Positions 55,890 to 63,416 are shown, counted from the first letter of the stretch. The stretch: DNA of 64,000 bases from Chryseobacterium defluvii (GCF_014204415.1 NZ_JACHLE010000003.1:1-64000), one strand, 5' to 3'. Notes: generated by a model from the sequence alone, not told the origin. Made by a program: numbers and translations.

Positions 55890-56159
55890 TTATCCAAATA
55901 GTTCCGAGTGGCTTCATATCTGAGATAAGATACAGAAATCATCTTCTATGGTATAGATCAACAAAACATCAGGGAAAAGATGCAATTCACAATATCCTTT
56001 GTAATTACCTTGTAGCTGATGAGCGTTCCAAATCGGGCGAAGATCTCACGTAACCAATTCGTCCAGACATTCCTTAAGTTTCTTGAGAACTTTAGGGACA
56101 TACTGATATTTTTTTAACTGCTTTTTGAAAGTGGAAGTCGTTTTTAATTGGAATGACAT
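55890..56159 (-). CDS. YafQ-like toxin, two in-frame TGA at Gly positions
   Basis: With TGA as sense, ATG at 56159 leads to TAA at 55890 and an 89-residue protein of the YafQ branch of RelE endoribonucleases. In-frame TGA lies at 56046 (codon 38) and 55914 (codon 82). After the first, AHQLQGNYKGYCELHLFPD supplies the usual HxLxGxxxGxxxxH motif; the second gives SQI-x-SHSELFG, where the family has Gly before SHSDLF. The Trp of RPIWNAH is TGG. Read in the standard code the product stops after 37 residues and lacks the later His/Asp ribonuclease residues. Start and antitoxin stop overlap as TAATG. Confidence 0.85.
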
Positions 56160-56413
56160 TATCCAAACAGATCATCAATTAAATCTTTACCATTAGTATA
56201 GGATTTTCCTGATTTCATAGCCTCCTGAACTTCCATATTCATTTCTTCCACTTTTTGAAGCTGTTTGAAATATTCATACTCAGCAGGTGTTACAATCACA
56301 GCTTCAAGTTTATTATTAAGCAATACATATTTCGGTCATCTGTTTAATGAATCAATAACTGATTTGGTTTTATACCTAAGATCGGTCATAGAGATGATTT
56401 GTTCCTGAAGCAT
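56159..56413 (-). CDS. Phd/YefM-like antitoxin, one in-frame TGA at a Gly position
   Basis: The 84-residue protein has the Phd/YefM DNA-binding fold: IISMTDLRYKTKSVIDSLNR-x-PKYVLLNNKLEAVIV, then TPAEYEYFKQL. The x is TGA at 56336 (codon 26), where related proteins have Gly in a GP turn. The C-terminal half is the toxin-binding tail (SGKSYTNGKDLIDDLFG). In the standard code translation would end after 25 residues. The stop TAA overlaps the toxin ATG, the normal antitoxin-toxin order. The operon would be autoregulated by the antitoxin. Confidence 0.85.
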
Positions 56414-56498
56414 TAAAATCAAAATAGTAAAATAAATTATGATGTTATTTATAGGTATATTTTGATGAATTGCAAGAGATTCAATAAAAACAAATCAA

Positions 56499-56527
56499 AA
56501 AACCCTTGCTATTAATAACAAGGGGTT
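56499..56527 (-). terminator. Terminator of the histone-like gene
   Basis: On the minus strand AACCCCTTG and CAAGGGTT flank a short loop, followed by a T tract. Confidence 0.75.
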
Positions 56528-56557
56528 AAAATCAAAGAAAAAAAATGGATTACATTC

Positions 56558-56734
56558 TTATTTTTTACTTTCTTCAACAGATACTTTTCTAAATTCTTTC
56601 ATTAGTTTAGAAAGCTCCAAAGCAGATTTTCTTGCTCTTGTTCCAGCCGCTTTGTTTCCTTTTTCTGATTGCAATTGAGCTTCATTAGAGAAAGTTTCAA
56701 ATTCTGCGTTGATCTTTTCGATAAGTTCTTTCAT
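56558..56734 (-). CDS. Histone H1-like (Hc1 family) small DNA-binding protein
   Basis: The 58-residue basic protein (MKELIEKINAEFETFSNEAQ, then KGNKAAGTRARKSALELSKL and KEFRKVSVEESKK) matches the short histone H1-like proteins of Bacteroidota, which compact DNA. It is complete, has its own terminator and ends in TAA. It sits among island genes but could be a transferred copy of a host gene. Confidence 0.85.
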   Translation of the reverse strand: MKELIEKINAEFETFSNEAQLQSEKGNKAAGTRARKSALELSKLMKEFRKVSVEESKK

Positions 56735-56879
56735 TGTGTTATTGAATTATAAATTAAAATAGAATTGCAAATATAAAAGATAATGTGAATTTCGCTGTGA
56801 ATTGCAATACAATTTTGAACATTTCAAATAAAATTTTCTTTCACGAAATTTTATTATATTTGAAATAAAACAAACTCAA

Positions 56880-57134
56880 ATGAATGTAAAACCCTTTATT
56901 GCATGGACTTTTGTCGGCTCTCTTGTGCTACTGTTATTGTGTTTTTTGTTATCAAAATTTGTAGACTGCTCAACGCCTATTTCAGGTATATGGCAAGAAT
57001 TTAATTCTAAAAAAAGTAGTTTCTGCTCTTTTGTTGATGCAGTTAAAATGTTAGCTTATGGTGGATTTATTATCGGTGCCATATTTACTTTGATTAATTA
57101 TTTTGGATTTGGTGATAAGGATGCTCATTACTAA
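56880..57134 (+). CDS. Small two-span membrane protein
   Basis: The 84-residue product has a first span FVGSLVLLLLCFLLSKFV and a second MLAYGGFIIGAIFTLINYF, with a cysteine-containing loop between. No family is recognised. It precedes the NUMOD gene by 45 bases and could be co-transcribed. Confidence 0.6.
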   Translation: MNVKPFIAWTFVGSLVLLLLCFLLSKFVDCSTPISGIWQEFNSKKSSFCSFVDAVKMLAYGGFIIGAIFTLINYFGFGDKDAHY

Positions 57135-57179
57135 CATACAAGCATTTATATTTCTTGTAGATCCAAAGAATTTTAAAGT

Positions 57180-58370
57180 ATGAATCTGCCACTAGAAATA
57201 GAAGACAAATATGCAAAGGAAGTTCTTTGTAATACATCGTTACACGACCTCCCGCAAGAAGAATGGAAGCTGGTTGAAGGGTTTGAGAATTATGCGATTT
57301 CCAATTATGGAAGACTTAAAAGTCTGGAGCGCTGGACTTTTTTACCAAACAAAACCAAAGGGAAGAAAGAGCCGGAACTCATCATGAAACTTATTTTGGT
57401 GACACAGTTTAACCACTATCTTCAACGCAATTTTTATCAGATACATTGTAGTTTATCATCTGAAGGGAAAAAATATCGAAAATCCATTGCCCGTCTTGTT
57501 TATTATCATTTTATTGAAAAATTTGATTTCGATGACCGCAATATTTTAATTTCCTGTAAGGATGATAACACTTTTCATGTTCACTATACAAATTTGGAGA
57601 AAATCACCGCCAGCGAAAAGAGTCTAAAAACATTTCGTTTGAACAGAGCAAGAAACAGAGATTTTATATATAAACAACCCGTGAGCCAATATACCGTAGA
57701 AGGTAATTGGGTAGCAGATTTTAAAAGTATGTATGATGCTGAAAAATCAGTCGGAGTAGGTTGCGAAAGTATTATGGATGCGGTCAATAAGGAATTTTTA
57801 ACAGCAGGAAAATTTCGGTGGTTTTTACAACGTTATGAGCCGACAGAAGAGGACTTCATCATTCCTCCAAAATCAGAGACTTCAGATAAATTATTGAATA
57901 CATCTCTTTGGAAAAAGTTGGGTAAGCCTATCATTGACAGGAATAATCCTCCACCGTGTCTGAATTTATCGCTTGAAGATCTTCCTAATGAACAATGGAA
58001 ACCGATACCCGGATTTGATAACAGGTTTGTAGTTTCTAATAAAGGAAGAGTGAAAAGACTCAGCGGATGGACTTCCGATGGAAGAAAAATTTTTCTGAAA
58101 GAACAAATACTTTCGCAGATTATGAGCATCAACAGTAGGAGAAGCTATTCTCTGTATTGCGTATTAAGACACAAAAGAAAAAACACCTGCCTGACTATTA
58201 CCAAGCTGTTGTATTACTGTTTTGTGGAAAAATTTGATTTGAATGATAATACCATCGTTGTTACCAATAACAACAATCCACTATGGAATATTGAACTTTC
58301 AAAACTCTCATTGCGTCCAATTTATGATGTGCTTAAAGGAAAACAGACCATTATAAAATCAAATCATTAA
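57180..58370 (+). CDS. Double NUMOD4 protein with degenerate HNH regions
   Basis: The 396-residue protein holds two similar halves. Each starts with a NUMOD4 motif (EEWKLVEGFENYAISNYGRLKSL and EQWKPIPGFDNRFVVSNKGRVK), then a region ending VYYHFIEKFD or LYYCFVEKFD that resembles the HNH part of homing-endonuclease relatives but lacks its catalytic histidines. A NUMOD1-like segment (VSQYTVEGNWVADFKSMYDA) lies between. Such proteins normally bind DNA through NUMOD repeats. This one is likely a DNA-binding relict of a homing nuclease. TAA stop, no in-frame TGA. Confidence 0.82.
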   Translation: MNLPLEIEDKYAKEVLCNTSLHDLPQEEWKLVEGFENYAISNYGRLKSLERWTFLPNKTKGKKEPELIMKLILVTQFNHYLQRNFYQIHCSLSSEGKKYRKSIARLVYYHFIEKFDFDDRNILISCKDDNTFHVHYTNLEKITASEKSLKTFRLNRARNRDFIYKQPVSQYTVEGNWVADFKSMYDAEKSVGVGCESIMDAVNKEFLTAGKFRWFLQRYEPTEEDFIIPPKSETSDKLLNTSLWKKLGKPIIDRNNPPPCLNLSLEDLPNEQWKPIPGFDNRFVVSNKGRVKRLSGWTSDGRKIFLKEQILSQIMSINSRRSYSLYCVLRHKRKNTCLTITKLLYYCFVEKFDLNDNTIVVTNNNNPLWNIELSKLSLRPIYDVLKGKQTIIKSNH

Positions 58371-58391
58371 AAGAAAATTTGAAAAAGCAGA

Positions 58392-58802
58392 TTACGCTTT
58401 CACATAATCCGCCAATTCATTCAAAATATATCCTGCTAATCTGTTGTAATAAAGATATTGTCCCATTTGGAACATATCCATAAGGGTTCTTGATTTATCA
58501 AATCAAAATTCATCAATCGCTTCATCAATGAAATCATGAAATTTGTATGCATTCTTCCATAAAAGCGAATGATAAATATCTGTCATGGAATCAGCTCGTT
58601 CACTAGCAAGATCGCAGAAATAGTGTCCATTTTCGTTCTGTTCGTTTCGGTAATCACAATCGTCCTTGAGCTTAATATCATAAGTATCCAAGAAATAATC
58701 GGCGTGTTGTAAGAGTTCTTCTTTTGAATACACATCATAAAAGTCTGCATCAAATTGCAATTGCTTTAAGAAGTTTTCTGTTGTTTTTTCAAAGTAAGTC
58801 AT
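58392..58802 (-). CDS. Unknown protein, one in-frame TGA, copy 1
   Basis: With TGA as sense the frame runs from ATG at 58802 to TAA at 58392 and gives 136 residues. TGA is codon 100 (58503): IDEAIDEF-x-FDKSRTLMDMF. The protein is acidic, with an aromatic Asp-rich N-terminus (DADFYDVYSKEELLQHADYF) and a C-terminus QMGQYLYYNRLAGYILNELA. The paralog at 59064-59318 has TGA at exactly the same place. In the standard code the protein ends as 99 residues. Family unknown. A 9-base dyad lies at the start. Confidence 0.75.
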
Positions 58803-58836
58803 GTGTATTATAGTAAGAAATAAAAGAATAATACAC
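58803..58836 (-). promoter_or_regulatory. Dyad operator upstream of UGA gene copy 1
   Basis: GTGTATTAT (58803-58811) and ATAATACAC (58828-58836) are perfect inverted repeats directly before the ATG; a likely repressor site. Confidence 0.6.
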
Positions 58837-59063
58837 TGCCCTACAATGAAAAACGGAAAAGCGAAAAATCAATATAAAATTCTTTTCCCCTGCCTGTTTG
58901 TATTGATTTTTTGCGAGTTTTTCATACGGCATTGTGTACCATTATTCTGTTTTTTCCTGTAATCCTGATCTTACTGGCTACAGAAACTTCGCATTGGAAT
59001 TGTCGGCAAAACGAGGATGTGTTTTCATTAAAACTCTGATTATTTTACTTATGATGTTACTTT

Positions 59064-59318
59064 GAAATTACCAAACGACACGAAAAATGGTACTGCTACC
59101 TTGCAAGTGAATGGGCTGACTCACAAGTGGATATTTATAATTCTGATTTATGGGAAAAAGCACCAAAATTCCAATGGTGGATTGAAGATGCTATCAATGA
59201 TTTTTGATTCGCTCAATCAAGAGGAATAACAGGTTTGCTTCAAATGGGACAATACCTGTATTACAACAGATTAGCAGGAGAAATTTTGAACAGCCTTGCG
59301 GATTATGTGAAAGCATAA
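59064..59318 (+). pseudogene. 5'-truncated paralog, TGA at same position, copy 2
   Basis: The frame from GAA at 59064 to TAA at 59316 reads EKWYCYLASEWADSQVDIYN, then WWIEDAINDF-x-FAQSRGITGLLQMGQYLYYNRL and ends ADYVKA. It aligns with copy 1 from YFCDLASERADS onward. The TGA at 59205 lies in the same column as that of copy 1. No start codon with a matching N-terminus is found, and two further TGA occur upstream in frame (59037, 59052), so the 5' part is lost or recombined. Trp is TGG at five places. Confidence 0.65.
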
Positions 59319-59346
59319 TCTGCTTTTTTAGAATTTAAAAAAGATC

Positions 59347-60114
59347 TTATTTTCCATCAAAATAAACAATCTTCCTTGTACTTTCAGAATATTTTTTTCC
59401 GTTTTCATAGATAATTTTTCGTATCCAATTACCGAATGAATCGTAAGTATATTCGTAGGTAAATTCGTTCTCTGATTTTCTTAGTCCATTCGGAAAAAAT
59501 TCGATAGTCCTGTTTTCGTTAACATCTGTTTGTCTAAGCAAAATGCCGTTTTCATCGTAGTTATAGGTAAATTCATACCTTCTGTTTTGTTCTCGGTTTT
59601 TATAATTGGTCTGCGAAAGCAAATTGTTATGATCATCATACACAAACTCAGTAACCCTGCTTTCTCCTTTCTTTTCTCCGAAATATTTTACAAGAAGATC
59701 ATCTTTCAGAATAGCTGTAAAAGATTTATGGGATTTTTTTCCATTGTCGACTATGTCGGTATGTACAAAAACAGAATCGTTCCTGTATCTTAAGGTCATG
59801 GTACTTTCGGTAACGAGTTTATTTTTATCAAAATTCCGAAACCACACTTTTTCCTGTCTGTTCTGTGAATCATACGAAAGAACAGTGCTTGTTTTTCTGT
59901 CTGTGCTAATTTCTTCTTTCTTCAAAATTTTTCCTTTCGGACTGAACTCCAAGGTAGTGGTTTCTCTATTTTTTTTCTTTTTGGCAACATAGTTTTCTTC
60001 AACTAATTTTACCTTTGCCTGCAAGGCAAAGTTTTTCCAAGACTGGGGTTGGTTAAGTTGGGCGTGGAAATAAGTTATTGGAATGAATAAAGTAAGAATG
60101 AGAAATAATTTCAT
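59347..60114 (-). CDS. Secreted YD-repeat-like protein
   Basis: The 255-residue product has a signal peptide (LFLILTLFIPITYFHAQ) and repeats of the YD/RHS-like type: LEFSPKGKILKKEEIS, VLSYDSQNRQEKVWF, FVYDDHNNLLSQTNY, FTYNYDENGILLRQTDV and YEYTYDSFGNWIRKIIY. Such repeats form extended beta structure and occur in surface and toxin proteins; no toxin domain is present here. It heads a set of four exported-protein genes on this strand. Confidence 0.75.
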   Translation of the reverse strand: MKLFLILTLFIPITYFHAQLNQPQSWKNFALQAKVKLVEENYVAKKKKNRETTTLEFSPKGKILKKEEISTDRKTSTVLSYDSQNRQEKVWFRNFDKNKLVTESTMTLRYRNDSVFVHTDIVDNGKKSHKSFTAILKDDLLVKYFGEKKGESRVTEFVYDDHNNLLSQTNYKNREQNRRYEFTYNYDENGILLRQTDVNENRTIEFFPNGLRKSENEFTYEYTYDSFGNWIRKIIYENGKKYSESTRKIVYFDGK

Positions 60115-60190
60115 AGATGTTAGTATTCTTCTCTTTGAATAAAAAGGATGATTGTATCGTTTAATTTACAACTAATCAATCTCCATATAT

Positions 60191-60850
60191 TTAAAAGCCT
60201 GTGGTAATTACAATATTGTTAACCGTTATCCCAGTTTTAGGAGATAAAACCCCTACAGATACAGAACCGTTTAAATACCACTCGAAATTTTGTCCATAGA
60301 AAATTACATTGTTGTTTAAGGTGAAATTAAAATATCCGTTTCGCTCAATATTTAAACCAATATCCTGTGGATAGTCTGGTGAGTTTCCGACAAAATATTC
60401 ACTAACATCAAAAGAATCAACTAAAACAGCAGTTCCCTTAAGAATCGCAACTTCTTTATTTAAAACATCTAAATGAATGGTGTAACATTTATCATTTGAA
60501 GTATCCGTTGAGAACCCACCACTTCTTACATTAAATTCATAAGCAATGATTGACTGTGTAACATTGGGAGTTGCCCAATGAAAGCCTGCATTAATCAATA
60601 CACTTGATTTGGTTTGATTTTCAAAATAGAAAGGTCTGAATACGGTTTTAAAATCATTATTTGTAATGTTCTCTATTTTAAAATTTTTGGAATTGTTAGA
60701 AAAATCAACATAAGTTCTGTGGTCATTTTCATTTTCTTTGGAAAATTTTGAAAAGCCATCATTATAAGCGTTGTACATTTTTTGGGCGTTTAAAGTACAC
60801 GATGTACAACCAAATATCACAAATAGCAGGTTTAAAATTAATTTTTTCAT
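60191..60850 (-). CDS. Exported protein of unknown function
   Basis: The 219-residue product has a signal region ending FGCTSCTLNAQ, where the Cys may be a lipobox (GCTSC). The rest is beta-rich with no known motif (NFKIENITNNDFKTVFRPF, ITVNNIVITTGF at the end). It shares direction and spacing with the neighbouring exported-protein genes. Confidence 0.68.
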   Translation of the reverse strand: MKKLILNLLFVIFGCTSCTLNAQKMYNAYNDGFSKFSKENENDHRTYVDFSNNSKNFKIENITNNDFKTVFRPFYFENQTKSSVLINAGFHWATPNVTQSIIAYEFNVRSGGFSTDTSNDKCYTIHLDVLNKEVAILKGTAVLVDSFDVSEYFVGNSPDYPQDIGLNIERNGYFNFTLNNNVIFYGQNFEWYLNGSVSVGVLSPKTGITVNNIVITTGF

Positions 60851-60909
60851 ACTCTGTAGATCATTTTTTCTTCCTTTAATTTTTCATTACTGATGATTTG
60901 TTGGAACAT

Positions 60910-61398
60910 TTATGGACAGCCTTGTACACATTTTCCACTTTTGTTAATAGTAATTTCTCTGTCATTTAATACAACTTGAGCAAAACCATTGCGAAAAGTT
61001 CCCAGATAATCATATTTTAAAGGAATAGAGACTTTACCTGATTTATCAACAAATCCACATTTGTTGTTCAGACAAACAGAGGCAAGCCCTTCGCTAAAAT
61101 CTCCAATATTATCATATTCTATAGGAATTATAATCTTGTCCGATTTATCTATAAGACCTCTTTTTTCATTTAATTCAACTAATGCAAAGCCTTCATAAAA
61201 ATCGCTTGCGTTATCATATTTTAAAGGGATGATTTCTTTTTTTGCTTTATTAATAAATCCATATTTCCCTTTAGAACGTACGACAGCCAATCCTTCTTTA
61301 TACTCTCCAATCTCTTCATATTTTTTCTGACCCGAAACATTTCCTGTCATTATGAACAGCATAGAAACTGTTACTAATTTTAAAATTTTATTTTTCAT
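60910..61398 (-). CDS. Exported WG-repeat protein
   Basis: The 162-residue product has a signal peptide (VTVSMLFIMTGNVSGQ) and three to four WG-type repeats of about 24 residues: YKEGLAVVRSKGKYGFINK, FYEGFALVELNEKRGLIDKS, FSEGLASVCLNNKCGFVDKS and a partial FRNGFAQVVLNDREIT. WG (KWG leptospira) repeats form beta structure and occur in secreted or envelope proteins with binding roles. It is shorter than most family members. Confidence 0.82.
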   Translation of the reverse strand: MKNKILKLVTVSMLFIMTGNVSGQKKYEEIGEYKEGLAVVRSKGKYGFINKAKKEIIPLKYDNASDFYEGFALVELNEKRGLIDKSDKIIIPIEYDNIGDFSEGLASVCLNNKCGFVDKSGKVSIPLKYDYLGTFRNGFAQVVLNDREITINKSGKCVQGCP

Positions 61399-61407
61399 AA
61401 TGCTTAA

Positions 61408-61896
61408 TTATCTATTTCTTATTTCAGAAGAATAATTTCCGTCTGATCTTAAAGTGTTTGAATTTAAGGTATCCATATCTTTGTATCCTATCACAAATCC
61501 ACAATAGAATTTACGATCAGGATAAGTAGCGGATTGATTTCTAATTTCAATTCTGACATCTTCAATCTCATCTACATAAATATGTGCAGTTTCATAATTA
61601 GACTTCTTGGAGTCTTGGAATAATAATTTGTCTTTATCCGACCATACCAACAAACCAATATCTTTTACATATTCAGATCCTGTATAAGCAACTATTCCGT
61701 AAAGAAAGCCCGGCTGAAATGTTCTTGTATAGTCAAAACTATAACCTTGCTGTAAATGATTATATTTACCTTCATAAACTGTAAATCCGTTTTTACGCAG
61801 AATATTGCATGCTTCATCATAAGTGTATTGTCCGTACGCTGTGACAGATGTAAGTAACAATAGTAATGACGATGTTAATTTTTGTTTGAATTTCAT
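61408..61896 (-). CDS. Exported protein of unknown function
   Basis: The 162-residue product has a signal peptide (LTSSLLLLLTSVTAYGQ), then YDEACNILRKNGFTVYEGKY and GLLVWSDKDKLLFQDSKKS. No family is recognised. The end lies 10 bases before the WG-repeat gene, so both are probably in one transcript. Confidence 0.68.
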   Translation of the reverse strand: MKFKQKLTSSLLLLLTSVTAYGQYTYDEACNILRKNGFTVYEGKYNHLQQGYSFDYTRTFQPGFLYGIVAYTGSEYVKDIGLLVWSDKDKLLFQDSKKSNYETAHIYVDEIEDVRIEIRNQSATYPDRKFYCGFVIGYKDMDTLNSNTLRSDGNYSSEIRNR

Positions 61897-61987
61897 ATTT
61901 TACATTTTTGTATTTTTAATAGGTAATGGCATAAACCATTCTACATTTTTATCTCACAAAAATGCCCACATCGTTTCAATTTTTTAA

Positions 61988-62034
61988 TATCTTTGTGAGA
62001 TAATTTATTCCAAATCAGTAATAATTTATTCCAA
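61988..62034 (+). promoter_or_regulatory. XRE promoter with two operator repeats
   Basis: TATCTTTG at 61988-61995 fits the -7 box. Two copies of ATAATTTATTCCAA (62000-62013 and 62021-62034), 21 bases apart, end next to the ATG; repression by the XRE protein itself is likely. Confidence 0.65.
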
Positions 62035-62036
62035 CT

Positions 62037-62414
62037 ATGATCATCGGACACAAAATCAAAAACATCAGAGAATTAAAAAATCTAACGCAGGAGTACATGG
62101 CGGAAAGATTAGATATTTCACAGTCTGCATACAGCAAATTGGAGAAAGAGTCTAATATCTCTGATGAGAAATTACAACAGATAGCTGAGGCTTTAGAAGT
62201 AAAACCCGACGATATTATGGCATTTGATAGCCAGAAATATTTTAATAGTTTTAATAATGTTACTGGAGATAAGAATGGCAGTTTTATTATTGAAATTGAA
62301 GATACAGAGCTTATCAAAAAACTATACGATGATAAAATTGCTTTGATGGAAGAACTGATGAAGCAAAAGGACAAAGAATTGGAAAAATATAGATCAAAAT
62401 ATGGAGAGCTTTAA
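62037..62414 (+). CDS. XRE-family transcriptional regulator
   Basis: The 125-residue protein has a classic N-terminal helix-turn-helix: IGHKIKNIRELKNLTQEYMA, ERLDISQSAYSKLEKES, then LQQIAEALEVKPDDIMAF. Its C-terminus is a coiled-coil dimerisation tail (LIKKLYDDKIALMEELMKQK). It ends in TAA within a 20-base segment that is repeated at 63417. Two direct repeats in front of the gene suggest autoregulation. Confidence 0.9.
   Translation: MIIGHKIKNIRELKNLTQEYMAERLDISQSAYSKLEKESNISDEKLQQIAEALEVKPDDIMAFDSQKYFNSFNNVTGDKNGSFIIEIEDTELIKKLYDDKIALMEELMKQKDKELEKYRSKYGEL
62395..62414. repeat. Direct repeat, left copy
   Basis: CAAAATATGGAGAGCTTTAA, the 3' end of the XRE gene, occurs again at 63417-63436 with one mismatch. 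Confidence 0.75.
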
Positions 62415-62537
62415 AGGCTCTCTTTTTGTTTTAACCTAATTTTCAAAATTAAAAAAGCTGATCCAAATTCATAATTAATGAACAGGTATTGAGTTTATAT
62501 TTTTTTGTCCCTTGAAAGTAGAAATGAATAAAAAGTA

Positions 62538-62846
62538 ATGGTAAAATGATGATATAGTTGCATCAAGAACCATCGAGTTTCCTTTGATGGATTGGGCATT
62601 ATCGCATCTTCTTCAGTTGCTCTTAAAAAAGCGATTAAATACATAATTAAAAAGGTAATTAAAAAAGCACTCCGTGAAAACATGGAATACGATGCAGAAT
62701 TACTACCAAAGATCTCTTTTCTGCTGAATAGAGAAATTCAACTTAATGATCATAACCAAAAGGAGTATCAATGTCAACAGAATAATTACAAAAGACTAGC
62801 TTCTCTTCACTTCTTCTTGCAAAATGTTCACAAAATGTTATACTAA
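62538..62846 (+). CDS. Possible small gene with two adjacent TGA codons
   Basis: If TGA is sense, the frame from ATG 62538 to TAA 62844-62846 gives 102 residues beginning MVK-x-x-YSCIKNHRVSFDG with TGA at 62547 and 62550. The longer C-terminal part is basic and helical (ALKKAIKYIIKKVIKKALRE) and ends FFLQNVHKMLY. In the standard code only a 84-codon frame with a TTG start (62592) exists. No family is recognised, so this is weaker evidence than the toxin-antitoxin pairs. Confidence 0.4.
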
Positions 62847-62876
62847 AGGTAGTTTTATTCTATAATACTAATAATC

Positions 62877-63155
62877 ATGGGAGAAGTACAAGTTTCAGCA
62901 AGGGTTAATCCTGAATTAAAAAAAAGATTTGAACAAAAGGCAAAAAGATATGGTGTTTCCATGAATTGACTTTTTGTGATGTTTATGGAAATGGTAATCA
63001 ACGATAAGCTCAAACCACAGCTCACATTTGAGCCTGATGATACTACACGAACTCCTGAACTAGAACAGGATTTTCAACAAGCTATGCAAGAGTATAACAG
63101 TGGCGAAACAACTGATTTAGATACATTGATGGCAGAAAGATGAATTACAGCATAA
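62877..63155 (+). CDS. RelB/DinJ-like antitoxin, in-frame TGA
   Basis: With TGA as sense the frame runs from ATG 62877 to TAA 63153-63155 (92 residues). Residues 5-45 form the ribbon-helix-helix: VQVSARVNPELKKRFEQKAK, RYGVSMN-x-LFVMFMEMV, where x is TGA (62967). The C-terminal tail DFQQAMQEYNSGETTDLDTL is acidic and toxin-binding. A second TGA at 63141 would be the standard-code stop; as Gly, the protein gains RGITA and overlaps the toxin start by 16 bases. In the standard code the antitoxin would end after 30 residues. Confidence 0.78.
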
Positions 63156-63415
63156 AACTGAGCAAATCGGTAGAAAAGTTTTTGCTGTCTTGTGACAAAT
63201 ACATTGCAAAATATTTTTACGAAAAAGCAAAAGTTATCGCTGAAAATCCTTACTACGCCAAGCAGAAAGTTGATATTAAACCTATGATTTGAAAAAAGGA
63301 CACCTATAGATTAAGGATTAGAAATTACAGATTTATCTATACGATAGTGGAAAATCAAACTGTTGTTTTCTTTATCACTGCTGGAAGCAGAGGCTGAGTA
63401 TATAAATCAACGTAA
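63140..63415 (+). CDS. RelE-like toxin, two in-frame TGA at Gly positions
   Basis: With TGA as sense this 91-residue protein is a RelE/ParE-type endoribonuclease-fold toxin: VEKFLLSCDKYIAKYFYEKA, then VDIKPMI-x-KKDTYRLRIRNY and RFIYTIVENQTVVFFITAGS, and RG-x-VYKST at the end. TGA lies at 63290 (codon 51) and 63395 (codon 86). Relatives have Gly at the first place (LkG..xxYRLR) and commonly a small residue such as Gly at the second (SRGG-IYK). In the standard code the product would be 50 residues and lack the whole active-site half. Confidence 0.8.
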
Positions 63416-63416
63416 G

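Larger units (their letters stand above)
58383..59330. repeat. Inverted duplication of a UGA-containing gene end
   Basis: The segment 58383-58470 and the reverse complement of 59240-59330 are alike (both with AAAGCAGATTA, then CTTTCACATAATCCGC and CTGCTAATCTGTTGTAATA) but differ at many sites. They are the 3' ends of two head-to-head gene copies and make the region a fold-back structure. Confidence 0.75.

Noticed and set aside
59055..59225. Second reading frame with TYDVTLKLPNDTKNG-like text
   Set aside because: It looks protein-like by chance; the aligned paralog supports the other frame.
62495..62683. 62-codon minus-strand frame
   Set aside because: Overlaps the better-supported plus-strand frame and lacks a family.
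55890..63415. TGA codons as selenocysteine
   Set aside because: The positions fit Gly rather than Cys in the families, there are several per gene, and no SECIS-like hairpins follow them.
43070..63415. TGA as tryptophan (code 4)
   Set aside because: Trp is TGG in the same genes, and the conserved columns in YafQ-, Phd- and RelE-like proteins call for Gly. Only the unknown-family genes leave Trp possible.
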